Shown here: piece after piece, positions 17,107 to 26,938 of the stretch
Position numbering within the stretch: the stretch's first letter is position 1
Layout: every line of letters starts with the position of its first letter
Source: Mariprofundaceae bacterium
GTDB taxonomy: Bacteria > Pseudomonadota > Zetaproteobacteria > Mariprofundales > Mariprofundaceae
DNA: 64,000 nucleotides
Assembly (NCBI GenBank): GCA_030950585.1
Contig: JAUZRG010000134.1
Coordinates: 1 to 64,000 of the forward strand
Direction: 5' to 3'
Made by a program: the position numbers and the translations under genes
The notes under the pieces: model-generated
Told to the model about the DNA's origin: nothing
Database searches by the model: none
What the model saw: the letters and a program-made list of their open reading frames with translations, nothing else

Positions 17107-18194
17107 AGAAAAAAGAGCGTGGCACACGCACGGGTTTTAGCACAGGTGCATGCAGTGCAGCCGCCACACGAGCAGCCGTAGAAAGTTTATTGCAAGGTGA
17201 AGTGGTGGCAAGTACATCTTGTTTGTTGCCTAACCGTGACCTTGTTGATTTCGTGGTGCATGAAGCTTGGCTAGATGGTGATTGTGCCCATGCAGTGATC
17301 ATAAAAGATGCTGGTGATGATCCTGACTGTACGCATGGTGCACATCTGACTGCTGACGTGACCTTATTGCGGGGGCAAGCAGGTCACCTTGTGTTGGAAG
17401 GCGGTGAAGGTGTTGGCATTGTCACGATGGCAGGGCTTGGTCTTGAACTCAATAAGGCAGCCATTAATCCTGTACCGCGTAAAAACATCTTAGAAAACAT
17501 ACGGCTTGTCGCTGAAGAGTTATTACATGAGCATGGTCTTGAGATTGTGATTTCTGTTCCCAATGGCGCGGAAATGGCAAAAAAAACATTGAATGATCGT
17601 TTGGGTATTATTGGTGGTATTTCTATTCTGGGTACTACAGGCATTGTGCGTCCTTATTCGACCGCAGCCTTTCGTGCATCGGTGGTGCAAGGTATTGAGG
17701 TTGCAGCAAGGCAAGGTCAACATAGCGTTGTTCTAACCACTGGTGGCCGCACAGAAAAATTTGTCATGCGTGAATTACCTCAATTGGAGTCCTCTTGCTT
17801 TGTACAAATGGGCGATTTTTTAGGACCCGCCTTGGATACAGCCCAAGCTCAAGGCCTTAAACAGATTATCATTGGTGGCATGGTCGGTAAGCTGACTAAA
17901 ATAGCCCAAGGTGAAATCATCACCCATGCAAGGCGCAACCCTGTGAATATGGCTTTGTTGGCGGATATGGCAAAGACGATTGGTGCTTCAACAAAAAGTG
18001 TGCAGCAAATCAGTGCAGCCCAAACAGCGCGTTTTGCTGCTGAGTGCATGGCAGAAGAAGGGCTTGTCGAAGTGTTTCATATGGAAATTGCGAAAAGAGC
18101 CGTAGATACGCTGCAATCTCGTTATCCTTCTGTTTTTCATATTCGTGTTTTGGTGTGTGATTTTGATGGTGTGAAATTGGCTGAATTTGGTTAA
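17103..18194 (+). CDS. cbiD: Cobalt-precorrin-5B C1-methyltransferase
   Basis: Methylates C-1 of cobalt-precorrin-5B with S-adenosylmethionine, a step of the anaerobic (early cobalt) cobalamin route. 363 aa, typical length. Motifs: RTGFSTGACSAAATRAA at the N-terminus, GEGVGIVTMAGLGL, NPVPRKNI, GIIGGISILGTTGIV and TTGGRTEKF. Translationally coupled to cbiC. Its presence implies the anaerobic pathway, with the remaining cbi genes elsewhere in the genome. The next gene starts 10 bp later behind AAGGAGA. Confidence 0.95.
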   Translation: MKKKERGTRTGFSTGACSAAATRAAVESLLQGEVVASTSCLLPNRDLVDFVVHEAWLDGDCAHAVIIKDAGDDPDCTHGAHLTADVTLLRGQAGHLVLEGGEGVGIVTMAGLGLELNKAAINPVPRKNILENIRLVAEELLHEHGLEIVISVPNGAEMAKKTLNDRLGIIGGISILGTTGIVRPYSTAAFRASVVQGIEVAARQGQHSVVLTTGGRTEKFVMRELPQLESSCFVQMGDFLGPALDTAQAQGLKQIIIGGMVGKLTKIAQGEIITHARRNPVNMALLADMAKTIGASTKSVQQISAAQTARFAAECMAEEGLVEVFHMEIAKRAVDTLQSRYPSVFHIRVLVCDFDGVKLAEFG

Positions 18195-18204
18195 AGGAGA
18201 TCTT

Positions 18205-18792
18205 ATGAAGCGCTATTTAGCTGTGAGTGACTATATTGATTGGCAACATCCCGACGTTTTGGCCAAGGCGCGTGTTTTATCTCAAGGCCTGAGCACGCCA
18301 GAAGCGATTGCAAAACAGTGCTTTGAATTTGTGCGTGATGAGATTAAACACAGTATTGATTATGCGTTAAACCCAGTCACCTGCAAAGCCTCAGACGTGT
18401 TAAAGCATCAAACAGGCTATTGTTATGCCAAAAGTCATTTATTGGCCGCTTTATTGCGCGCCAACGGCATAGCCACGGGGCTTTGTTATCAACGTTTGAC
18501 CCTTCAAAATGATGAACCGCCTTTTACGCTACATGGTTTAAATGCTGTTTTTTTGGCTGATATCGGTTGGTATCGCATAGATGCAAGGGGAAATAAGCAG
18601 GGAGTCGATGCACAATTTAATCCACCTGTGGAGCAATTGGCTTTTGCTATAAAGACGCAAGGCGAAGCTGATTTTTTAGAAATTTGGCCAGAACCTTTGC
18701 CTTTGATTGTGGATGTGCTCACACAATCTGACAGTGTGGAAGAAGTCTTACATCACTTGCCTGATATTGAAGTGGTGCAACGATTGGTATGA
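18205..18792 (+). CDS. Transglutaminase-like cysteine protease-fold protein
   Basis: A 195-aa cytoplasmic protein of the transglutaminase-like superfamily. A Cys-His-Asp triad is visible: TGYCYAKSHLL with Cys at about 73, LHGLNAVFL with His at about 110, and YRIDARG with Asp at about 126. ATG at 18205 follows AAGGAGA. Proteins of this type act as proteases or amidases; the substrate here is unknown. It is probably co-transcribed with cbiC-cbiD, but nothing ties it to cobalamin chemistry apart from position. Confidence 0.8.
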   Translation: MKRYLAVSDYIDWQHPDVLAKARVLSQGLSTPEAIAKQCFEFVRDEIKHSIDYALNPVTCKASDVLKHQTGYCYAKSHLLAALLRANGIATGLCYQRLTLQNDEPPFTLHGLNAVFLADIGWYRIDARGNKQGVDAQFNPPVEQLAFAIKTQGEADFLEIWPEPLPLIVDVLTQSDSVEEVLHHLPDIEVVQRLV

Positions 18793-18939
18793 GCACTTGT
18801 TCATATTTCTTATTGCAAACGTCATGAAAAATACTGAATGATGATGGTTAGACTGTTGTTTTTTGGTTACGCTTCCCATAGTGAGTCATGGCATCTTGAG
18901 GTGTGATAGGTATATATTCACAAAAAGAGGGGAAAGACG

Positions 18940-19323
18940 ATGTATCATGTGGTTCAGACAGAAAAAACATTTGAGCAAGCTTCGCATGACCTTGAAGTTG
19001 AAGTTAAAAACTTGGATTTTGGTGTCTTGCATATTCATGACTTAGGTAAAACATTGCGCAGTAAAGGGATTGATTTTAAAGAAGAGTGCCGTGTGTTTGA
19101 AGTCTGTAATCCACAGCAAGCTGCGATTGTGTTGGCGATTGATATGAAATTAAATATGGCTTTGCCTTGTCGTATCTCTGTGTTTAGTGATCAAGGTGTG
19201 GTGAAGCTAGGTTTAATTAAACCTGCACAAATGCTTTCAGCTTTATCAGATGATCCTGCCTTGTTAAAGATTGCTAATGAAGTCGAGGCGCAGTTGATTC
19301 AAATGATTCATCAAGCACAATAA
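18940..19323 (+). CDS. DUF302 family protein
   Basis: A 127-aa small soluble protein. VFEVCNPQQAAIVLAID followed by MALPCRISVFSDQG is the DUF302 signature. DUF302 proteins have a compact alpha/beta fold and no proven function. ATG at 18940 is preceded by GAGGGGAAAG. No signal peptide. It stands alone, followed by a MITE-like element. Confidence 0.85.
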   Translation: MYHVVQTEKTFEQASHDLEVEVKNLDFGVLHIHDLGKTLRSKGIDFKEECRVFEVCNPQQAAIVLAIDMKLNMALPCRISVFSDQGVVKLGLIKPAQMLSALSDDPALLKIANEVEAQLIQMIHQAQ

Positions 19324-19339
19324 AGTTTTTCGTTTTGTA

Positions 19340-19607
19340 TATACCCATCCCACCTCAAGATGCAGGATTTCAGCAAGTCGAGAAGCGTTCATATTCGAGG
19401 CTTAAAAGCGCAGTGTTAGTCGGTTCTAAGCCAAGCTTTTGTAACGAAGAAGATGGATGCTTCTCGGCTTGCCCTACGGGAGTTTAGGAGGAAAATCAGC
19501 ACTGCGTTACAAGGCTTGAAAAGGATTAGCCATTCTCTACACCTTGTGCCTTGTTCTGAATTCCCTCCTAAGCTCTGAAACCTGCATCTTGAAGTGGGGT
19601 GGGTATA
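19340..19607. mobile_element. MITE-like element with 34-bp imperfect inverted ends
   Basis: The left end (19340-19373, beginning TATACCCATCCCACC) and the right end (19575-19607, ending GGTGGGTATA) are inverted copies with about three differences including one indel. Between them are nested inverted segments: CAAGTCGAGAAGC against GCTTCTCGGCTTG, TTTAGGAGG against CCTCCTAAG, and a GTAAC/GTTAC pair. There is no convincing ORF. TA dinucleotides flank both ends, compatible with a TA target. It could be folded RNA-like DNA moved by a transposase elsewhere. Confidence 0.75.
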
Positions 19608-19667
19608 AAAGGCTAACTCTAAATTGGTGTGTGGCATCATTAGAAGGCATCGAGAGGGAAGTATCAC

Positions 19668-20006
19668 ATGACAGATGAGATGAAAGTGGTAGAAAAGCCA
19701 AGTGAGTCACCTAATAGCAAGCAAAGCACACGCATGTGGTCTTTTGTTTTAATCGTGTATTTATTTCTTTTTGTATGCACAGGCTATTTGGCTTTTTTGT
19801 CACCTGATTCAGGCCCAAGTTATGATAGTTTGATGCAAATAGTCGATCCAGAGCTAAAAGCTTTTGCCATTGAATCTTTAAAACAAGAAGATGTTGAACA
19901 CATTAAAAGGCAAAGTTTGGCCATGCAGTCTTTTAATGTCATTTTAGGTGCATTACTTGGTTTTATGTCGGCAACTGCGACGGGATTGTTTCAGCGTAAA
20001 GCATGA
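19668..20006 (+). CDS. Hypothetical two-helix membrane protein
   Basis: No family recognised. 112 aa, with a short polar N-terminus, a membrane helix (FVLIVYLFLFVCTGYLAFL), an extracytoplasmic stretch with PSYDSLMQIVDPELK, and a second helix near the C-terminus (NVILGALLGFMSATATGLF). ATG at 19668 follows a purine-rich GAGAGGGAAG site. The alpha-2-macroglobulin gene begins 44 bp after its stop, so they may share a transcript. Confidence 0.65.
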   Translation: MTDEMKVVEKPSESPNSKQSTRMWSFVLIVYLFLFVCTGYLAFLSPDSGPSYDSLMQIVDPELKAFAIESLKQEDVEHIKRQSLAMQSFNVILGALLGFMSATATGLFQRKA

Positions 20007-20049
20007 TTTTTATAAAGTTATTAAATCGTTATACCCAGTGAGGAACATC

Positions 20050-23000
20050 ATGATCCGTTTTTTATTCGTTTTGTTTTTATGTTTTTATATTTATCACCCT
20101 GTTTTTGCGGCCATGTTTGTTCCAAATTGGAGCCAACATATTCAAAGCCATACGGCGAATGAAGTCTCTAAAGATGCTGAGCTACATATTCGTTTTGTGC
20201 ATGATGTGGTGAATGAAGAAGCTTTGAGCCAAGACGCTGCTTTGTTTTTAAGTATTAAACCTAAGCTGGCGGGTAAAGCTGAGTTTTTGAATCGTCGTGA
20301 ATTGGTGTTTAAGCCCCAAGAGCTTTTAAAGTCGGGTCAATCTTATGACGTTCAATTGGATACGAGCAAATTATCAGGTTTTGATGCTGAGCTAGGTATG
20401 TATCACTTTAAATTTCATGTGATGAAACAACATTTTTCCATTTTACTTGACCAATTAAAATTAGAACCACAAGGCAAAAGCTTATTTCATCTCAGTGGCA
20501 CATTAGAAACCGCTGATGTGGTTGAAAATGAAAAGGTCGAGCAGCTTTTACAAGCGAGTATGTCTTCTAAAAAGTTAAGCCTGACATGGCAACATGCCAA
20601 AGATCAAAAGCGGCATCGTTTTTTTATTGAAGGTATTCAACGTCAGGCACAGGTTCAGCGTTTGCTTTTAGCGTGGCATGGACAAGCTATTGCTGTGGAT
20701 AACAAAGGTGAACACCCTGTTGAGATTCCTGCTTTATTAAAATTTAAAGTGGTTAACGTCAAAGCGGTACAAAACAAACAACGCTATACTTTGATTCAAT
20801 TTTCAAGTGATTTGGATACAAAACAAGATCTCACAGGTTTGATTCAAATGAATCAAACCGATTATCCGATGCGCGTGGAAGGCAATGTGGTTAAAGTTTT
20901 TCATAGTTTATTGGGCGATGTGTCGGTTGAATTGAGTGCAGGTATTAAAAACAAGCAAGGCATCGCTTTAACTGAAAAGGAAGTGAAGGTTGTGAACTTT
21001 GTGCGTGTGCATCCACAGGTTCATTTTGTGGGCAAGGGTGTGATTCTACCTGCAAACAAACATTTGAGTATTCCTTTTGAAGCCATTAATGTGAAGTCTG
21101 TACAGGTGACCGCTTTTCAAGTGTATGATGATAATATGGGTCAGTTTTTTCAAGGAAATAGCTTGGCACAACACAATAACTTGCGTCGTTTAGGACGGTT
21201 TATCTGGCGTAAAACCATTGATTTAAAAGATATGAAGACAGAAACTTGGAACCGTTATGAATTGGATGCGAGCAGCTTACTTAAAAAGCATGCTGGAGCG
21301 ATGTTTCGTTTAAAACTATCTATTAATCGCAGTAACGCCTCTTATCAGTGTTCGGATGCTGAAAATGCAGTTCCAGTGGTCAAAGAGAAACCATTGCAAA
21401 ATGCTGTGGAAGCGCATTACTCAGAAGCGAGCGCATGGGATAATACAGAAGAGTATTTTGGTTTAAATGATAACAGCAGTTGGGAAGATCGCCGAGACCC
21501 TTGTAAGGATGCTTATTATTATTATTCAAATAAAACAAAGAGTGAACGTAACTTCCTAGCTTCTAATATTGGTCTGATTATTAAGGCCAGTGATCAAAAG
21601 AAACAACATATTGTGACCACAAACTTGGCAACAGCAAAAGCAATGCCACGAGTCAAAATTCAGTTCTTTAATTTTCAAAACCAATTGATTGGTAGAGCGC
21701 AAACAGATGCTTATGGCTTTGCACGTAAGCAACTATCACAAACACCTTTTTATGCCGTTGCTCAAAAGGGCAAACAAAAAGGTTATTTAAAGTTGAGCAA
21801 AGGGTCTGCCTTACCCATCAGTCATTTTGATGTGAGTGGAGAAAAGGTTAAACAAGGTGTCAAAGGTCATATTTATGCTGAGCGGGGCGTATGGCGACCC
21901 GGTGATGATATGCATTTAACCTTTGTGTTGTTGGATAAAGAGAATAAAATTCCACAAAAACACCCTGTGACCATGCGTTTGTATAGTCCGCGTGGTCAGC
22001 TCATGCAAACCGTGAGCAATACCGCACCTATAGGGCGTTTTTATTCTTTTACCATGAAAACAGCAGATAATGCTAAAACAGGAAACTGGATGGTGAAAGC
22101 GCATCTTGGTGGCATGGTTTTTCATAAAAAAATTCGCATTGAAACGGTGCGCCCAAACCGTTTGAAAGTGACTTTGGATTTTGGCACAGAAGTTTTGCGT
22201 CGGACGCAAGGGGATATTGATGTGTCTTTATCGTCGCAATGGTTGCATGGCGCATCTGCATCTGGTTTGAAGGCGGATGTGAAAGTGGCTTTGTCGGCCA
22301 GTCGCACATCCTTTAAATCGTTTCAGGATTATCGTTTTGATGATGCCACAAGACCTTTCTCCGCCACATCAAAGGCATGGTTTAAAGGAAAGTTAAATGC
22401 TGAGGGTAAAGTGCTGTTTAAAAAGGCATTACCTGAAGTAAAAAATTCACCGGGTATGTTGATGGCGACCTTTCATAGCCGTGTGTTTGAAAAAGGTGGC
22501 ATGTTTAGCGTTGATTATCTAAGCGTGCCGTATCACCCCTATAAAAATTATGTGGGTTTAAAATTACCGAAGGGTGATGCCATACGAGGCATGCTGTTAA
22601 CCGATGAAAAGCATCCCATCTATATTGCCACAGTCGATTCTTATGGTGAGCCTGTTTCTTTGAATAAGGTCAAAGTGAGTGTGTATAAAATTCATTGGAA
22701 ATGGTGGTGGGATAAAACAGGTGATTCCTTGGCGCAATATGCTTCGTCATCGTATCAAAGCAGCATTATGCAGGAAGAAATTAGTACCACGAATGGTGAT
22801 GGTGTGGCTCACTTTGAAATTAAGTACCCTGATTGGGGACGTTATCTTGTGCGCGCTTGTGATGAGCAAGGTGGTCATTGTAGCTCAAAAGTGATTTATG
22901 TGGATTGGCCTGGTTGGGCTGGTCGTGCGCAAGAAAGCTCAGGCACAGGCGCGACACGCTTGAGTTTGAATAGTGATAAAACCCAGTATCAAGTTGGGGA

Positions 23001-25521
23001 TGTGGCTGCTATTCGCTTGCCTGATGCCACACAAGGCCGTGCTTTGCTTAGCATTGAAAGTAGTAGTCAGGTCTTGCAACAAAAGTGGATCTTACTGGAT
23101 GGAAAACGTAAAAACATTAAAGTGAAAATCACAAAAGCGATGGCTCCAAATGCTTATGTGCATATTAGCTTGATTCAGCCCCATCAAGGTAAAAATAATG
23201 ATTTGCCAATTCGTTTGTATGGTATTGTGCCCATTCAAGTGAGCAACCCTGAGACGGTACTTCAGCCTATGTTAGATGTGGAGGATGAAGTTCGACCAGA
23301 GCGTGCCATGCAAGTGGATGTGAGTGAAAAAACGGGTCGTGCCATGACCTATACGCTTGCCATTGTTGATGAAGGTTTATTGAGTTTAACGCGCTATAAA
23401 ACCCCTGATTTACACAAAGCTTTTTACAAAAAAGAAGCCTTGGGTGTGTCAACATGGGATCTATTTGATGAAGTGGTGGGTGCTTATGGTGGTAAACTGG
23501 AACGGTTACTTGCCTTGGGTGGTGGTGATGCCGCTAAAAATAAAAAGTTAAAAAACAAGAAAAAACGCTTTCCACCTGTGGTGCAGTTTTTAGGCCCCTT
23601 TCAGTTAAAGGCAGGCGAAACAGCCGAACATGACATCTTGTTGCCCCAGTATATTGGTGCAGTTCGGGTGATGTTGGTGGCTGGTGGCAAGCAAGCTTAT
23701 GGTAAAGCAGATAAAACGGTGTTGGTACGCGATCCTTTGAGTATGCTGGTGACCATGCCGCGTGTGCTTGGTCCTGATGAAATACTGACTGTACCTGTGT
23801 CTCTTTTTGCAATGAATGATGATATTCATGATGTTCGTTTGAAAGTAAAAGTTGATGAGCATCTTGAAGTGGTTGGCGATGCCACGCAAACCGTTCATTT
23901 TGATAAAGTCGGTGAGCAAATGGGCTTTATTCAATTGAAGGTGAAATCCAAAGCAGCTAAAACAACGATTCACTTTAGTGCGGACAGTAAAGATCATCAT
24001 GCGAGTTCGACCTTACATCTTGATATTCGTTTGCCAAATGCGCCCACACAACACCGTTATCAGCAGGCTATTGAAGCGGGCAAGTCGTGGTCTACGCAAA
24101 TCGTACCTCATGGTGTTGAAGGTAGTAACCGTGTCAGTTTAGAGGTTTCGACATTGCCACCTATGAATTTAAATGCTCGCTTGAACTACTTAATCACTTA
24201 TCCCCACGGCTGTGTGGAGCAAACGACATCTTCTGTTTTTCCACAGGTGTTTTTACCAGACTTGATTCATGTCGATGAAGAAAAAGCTTCTGAAATGGAA
24301 AAAAATGTTAAAGCTGGTGTGAATCGCTTACAACGTTTTCAACAAAATAATGGTAGTTTTTCTTATTGGCCAGGCACAAGTGATAGCCATGATTGGGCTA
24401 GTAGCTATGTCGGGCACTTTTTATTGCATGCCAAGCAACAGGGTTATGCTATCCCAAGTGGGATGCTTGAAAGATGGTTGAGTTATCAACAAAAAGCGGC
24501 CAATAGTTGGGTTGCCAATTCTCAAAACATCTTAAACCAAAGTTATCGTCTTTATACCTTGGCTTTGGCTGCCAAGCCTGAGTTGGGTGCGATGAATCGC
24601 TTGCGTGAATCCAAACAGTTAAATTCACTGGCTCGTTGGCAATTGTCGTCCGCTTACTACTTATCTGGCTTAAAAGATGCAGCCCAATCGTTGATTAAAG
24701 ATGATTTATTGCAAGTGGATAAAAACATTGTCAAAAATCAACATTTTTCATCGTATGTACGCAACCAAGCTTTGCTTTTATATGCCTTGGCACTTAAAAA
24801 TGATCCCAGAGGTGTTGCGTTGGCAAAAGAAGTCGCGGCTGTCTTATCATCCGAGCGTTCTTTAAATACACAAGAAGTGGTTTTTTCATTATTGGCATTG
24901 ACGACTTATGCTAATCATCAAGATAAACCGAAGACTTTTCGTTTTGAACAAATTGTGGGGGTTAATAGTGAACCCGTGCAATTATCAAATGCGGTTTATA
25001 TGACAGAGTTAGGTGGTTTTTCTGACAAAGGGGATGTGGTTGGTGTCTTAAATCACTCTAATCAGACCTTATATACAACTGTCATTGTGGATGGTGTACC
25101 CAAAGCAGGGCATGAAAAGGCATCATCAGAAGGTTTATCCATGCAAGTGTTATACCAAGGTAGTAATCACAAGGCTGTGGATATTCGTCGTTTAAAACAA
25201 GGTCAAGATATCACGGTGGTGATTAAAGTGAGAAATAGAACCCATCATGCGATTGAGCACCTTGCCTTAAGCCATATTCTACCTTCAGGTTGGGAAATAA
25301 CGCATGCTGGTAAAGAAGGTGTTACACATCAAGATATTCGGGATGATCGTATCTATCGCTATTTTTCTTTGGCCAGAGGTGAAGAAAAAATATTTAAGTT
25401 GCAATTAAATGCATCTTATCTTGGTAAATCTTATATGCCTGCGATCTCTGTTGAAGATATGTATGATGCCAAAATTCATGCAAGAGGCGTGGGTGAATGG
25501 GTTGAAGTGGTAAAAGAGTAA
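20050..25521 (+). CDS. Bacterial alpha-2-macroglobulin, thioester type
   Basis: A periplasmic protease trap of the YfhM/ECAM class: cleavage of its bait region exposes a thioester that captures the protease. 1823 aa from ATG 20050, with signal peptide MIRFLFVLFL...PVFA. The thioester motif CVEQ lies in YPHGCVEQTTSSVFP with Cys at about residue 1388, followed by the alpha-helical thioester domain. MG-domain signatures include GHIYAERGVWRPGDDMHL and TYTLAIVDEGLLSLT. Unlike E. coli YfhM, no lipobox Cys follows the signal peptide, so it is probably soluble. Its usual partner pbpC lies 3.6 kb downstream. Confidence 0.93.
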   Translation: MIRFLFVLFLCFYIYHPVFAAMFVPNWSQHIQSHTANEVSKDAELHIRFVHDVVNEEALSQDAALFLSIKPKLAGKAEFLNRRELVFKPQELLKSGQSYDVQLDTSKLSGFDAELGMYHFKFHVMKQHFSILLDQLKLEPQGKSLFHLSGTLETADVVENEKVEQLLQASMSSKKLSLTWQHAKDQKRHRFFIEGIQRQAQVQRLLLAWHGQAIAVDNKGEHPVEIPALLKFKVVNVKAVQNKQRYTLIQFSSDLDTKQDLTGLIQMNQTDYPMRVEGNVVKVFHSLLGDVSVELSAGIKNKQGIALTEKEVKVVNFVRVHPQVHFVGKGVILPANKHLSIPFEAINVKSVQVTAFQVYDDNMGQFFQGNSLAQHNNLRRLGRFIWRKTIDLKDMKTETWNRYELDASSLLKKHAGAMFRLKLSINRSNASYQCSDAENAVPVVKEKPLQNAVEAHYSEASAWDNTEEYFGLNDNSSWEDRRDPCKDAYYYYSNKTKSERNFLASNIGLIIKASDQKKQHIVTTNLATAKAMPRVKIQFFNFQNQLIGRAQTDAYGFARKQLSQTPFYAVAQKGKQKGYLKLSKGSALPISHFDVSGEKVKQGVKGHIYAERGVWRPGDDMHLTFVLLDKENKIPQKHPVTMRLYSPRGQLMQTVSNTAPIGRFYSFTMKTADNAKTGNWMVKAHLGGMVFHKKIRIETVRPNRLKVTLDFGTEVLRRTQGDIDVSLSSQWLHGASASGLKADVKVALSASRTSFKSFQDYRFDDATRPFSATSKAWFKGKLNAEGKVLFKKALPEVKNSPGMLMATFHSRVFEKGGMFSVDYLSVPYHPYKNYVGLKLPKGDAIRGMLLTDEKHPIYIATVDSYGEPVSLNKVKVSVYKIHWKWWWDKTGDSLAQYASSSYQSSIMQEEISTTNGDGVAHFEIKYPDWGRYLVRACDEQGGHCSSKVIYVDWPGWAGRAQESSGTGATRLSLNSDKTQYQVGDVAAIRLPDATQGRALLSIESSSQVLQQKWILLDGKRKNIKVKITKAMAPNAYVHISLIQPHQGKNNDLPIRLYGIVPIQVSNPETVLQPMLDVEDEVRPERAMQVDVSEKTGRAMTYTLAIVDEGLLSLTRYKTPDLHKAFYKKEALGVSTWDLFDEVVGAYGGKLERLLALGGGDAAKNKKLKNKKKRFPPVVQFLGPFQLKAGETAEHDILLPQYIGAVRVMLVAGGKQAYGKADKTVLVRDPLSMLVTMPRVLGPDEILTVPVSLFAMNDDIHDVRLKVKVDEHLEVVGDATQTVHFDKVGEQMGFIQLKVKSKAAKTTIHFSADSKDHHASSTLHLDIRLPNAPTQHRYQQAIEAGKSWSTQIVPHGVEGSNRVSLEVSTLPPMNLNARLNYLITYPHGCVEQTTSSVFPQVFLPDLIHVDEEKASEMEKNVKAGVNRLQRFQQNNGSFSYWPGTSDSHDWASSYVGHFLLHAKQQGYAIPSGMLERWLSYQQKAANSWVANSQNILNQSYRLYTLALAAKPELGAMNRLRESKQLNSLARWQLSSAYYLSGLKDAAQSLIKDDLLQVDKNIVKNQHFSSYVRNQALLLYALALKNDPRGVALAKEVAAVLSSERSLNTQEVVFSLLALTTYANHQDKPKTFRFEQIVGVNSEPVQLSNAVYMTELGGFSDKGDVVGVLNHSNQTLYTTVIVDGVPKAGHEKASSEGLSMQVLYQGSNHKAVDIRRLKQGQDITVVIKVRNRTHHAIEHLALSHILPSGWEITHAGKEGVTHQDIRDDRIYRYFSLARGEEKIFKLQLNASYLGKSYMPAISVEDMYDAKIHARGVGEWVEVVKE

Positions 25522-25534
25522 TTTTTTCATGAAG

Positions 25535-25563
25535 TAAAGGGTGATTAAAAAGCCCTTTATTTT
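25535..25563 (+). terminator. Terminator of the macroglobulin gene
   Basis: Stem AAAGGG/CCCTTT with an eleven-base loop, followed by ATTTTT. Confidence 0.65.
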
Positions 25564-25581
25564 TAAACAGGGGGAGGTGAA

Positions 25582-26361
25582 ATGAATAAAATGATGATTT
25601 CGTTGTTCATGTGTTTCACGTATGTTGGAAGTGCGACTTGTGAAAGCGTGCCTTTAAACACATTGGTAAAAAGCTATCAATACGCGGTTGAGGATGCATC
25701 AAAGGTCCACGCAACTGAAATATCAAGGCATCTTTTTTCTGTAAGCCATGACAATAAAAAGCTTATCTGGGAAAATCCCGAAGACGAAGATTCACGTATA
25801 TTGGTATTAACATGGAAGTCTCAGTCAGACTATGAGCAATATGTAAAGTCATCGGATCAAACGTCGGATCAAGAAAATTATGTTACTTGGGTCACGTTAG
25901 CACCACAAGTGCGTCAATTATGCCAAAGCTTTCAACAAAAGAATCCAGAAGCCACAAAAGAAGATATTGATTTAAGGCTTAAGCAATACTTGGGTTTAAG
26001 TCATACATGGAATTATGATGTGTTTATTGAAATGTGGGTATCACCAGAAGATCTAGTTCGTCCTTGTGTTGACCCTGAGGTTTCAGATACGCAGTGTAAT
26101 TTGAAATTTACAAGTAATATTCCTAATGTAAAAAATATCAATAATTATGAAATTTTTTTTAAGAATTTATATTATAAAAGCTATCGTTTTGGTGTTGGTG
26201 TGCCTTGGACAGGCTTAGGTTATGCGTATGATTGGGGAAGCTCTGGATCAGAGGTGGGTGCAAGTGAATATGTGTTGTCACCGAAGTCTGACTATGAAAT
26301 TAAAAAAGTTACGAAAACAATGGATTACTGTACAGGTAAAGTTGATCGTGTTTTGAAGTGA
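25582..26361 (+). CDS. Secreted protein of unknown function
   Basis: No family recognised. 259 aa with a signal peptide (MISLFMCFTYVGSATCES; cleavage near residue 20). The mature part is acidic to neutral, with several cysteines (QLCQSF, RPCVDP, TQCNL, DYCTGK) that could form disulfides in the periplasm, and a Gly/Tyr-rich stretch (GVGVPWTGLGYAYDWGSSGS). ATG at 25582 follows GGGGGAGGTGA, a strong ribosome site. It ends against a convergent minus-strand gene at a shared hairpin. Confidence 0.65.
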   Translation: MNKMMISLFMCFTYVGSATCESVPLNTLVKSYQYAVEDASKVHATEISRHLFSVSHDNKKLIWENPEDEDSRILVLTWKSQSDYEQYVKSSDQTSDQENYVTWVTLAPQVRQLCQSFQQKNPEATKEDIDLRLKQYLGLSHTWNYDVFIEMWVSPEDLVRPCVDPEVSDTQCNLKFTSNIPNVKNINNYEIFFKNLYYKSYRFGVGVPWTGLGYAYDWGSSGSEVGASEYVLSPKSDYEIKKVTKTMDYCTGKVDRVLK

Positions 26362-26371
26362 AGGTGAAAAG

Positions 26372-26402
26372 AATCGTGCATGCTAATCCAGCATGCACGA
26401 TT
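26372..26402. terminator. Bidirectional hairpin between convergent genes
   Basis: Perfect 13-bp stem AATCGTGCATGCT/AGCATGCACGATT with a five-base loop, 10 bp after one stop and 4 bp before the other. It lacks long T runs, so termination is inferred from position. Confidence 0.65.
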
Positions 26403-26406
26403 GGCA

Positions 26407-26901
26407 TTACAGGTTTTGACCAATTTCCTTCATGACATAGGCAACAACCAGATGTTCTTTATCAACAAAGATAGGATACCATGTGATTTCTTTAGCAAGT
26501 GCTACGTGCTTAATGATATGGCTTTCTGTGTGATCTTTGCCATTTAAGAAAATTTTACACAGACCACTGACAGACCAGCCAGTATCGGCTTTCATACTTA
26601 AGCTACAGTTCACACCAAAGTCTTCCATTTCATCTTTATCGTTAAAACGTAAAGTATCATTTTGAATGTTTTGCACATCGCCATCTTTGATATTGGCGGA
26701 ATGCACAAAGGTCATTAGTTCTGCTTTTCCTTTTAAAGCTGCCTCAATATCTGCACCTGCAATACTTTTTGAAAAATCAGTGCTTAAGGCATTGTCATGA
26801 ATAAAGAATATAGCCACATGCATGTGGGTGCCTTGTTCTGCCCAAGCATTGCTGAAGGTTCCGAATAGCATGATGATGCTTAAAAATAATATTTTTTTCA
26901 T
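26407..26901 (-). CDS. Small secreted protein of unknown function
   Basis: No family recognised. 164 aa starting MKKILFLSIIMLFG with a signal peptide ending at SNAWA. The mature part has two Cys (NCSLS and GLCKI) that could be a disulfide, and a His-rich beginning (GTHMHVAIFFIHD). I chose the Met at 26901 because it gives a standard signal peptide; frames from 26913 or 26982 are open but less likely. Upstream, at 26939-27009, nested inverted repeats could carry regulatory sites. Confidence 0.6.
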   Translation of the reverse strand: MKKILFLSIIMLFGTFSNAWAEQGTHMHVAIFFIHDNALSTDFSKSIAGADIEAALKGKAELMTFVHSANIKDGDVQNIQNDTLRFNDKDEMEDFGVNCSLSMKADTGWSVSGLCKIFLNGKDHTESHIIKHVALAKEITWYPIFVDKEHLVVAYVMKEIGQNL

Positions 26902-26938
26902 TGGTTTGATCCCCATTTTTGTATTCAAAGTAAAGTTA

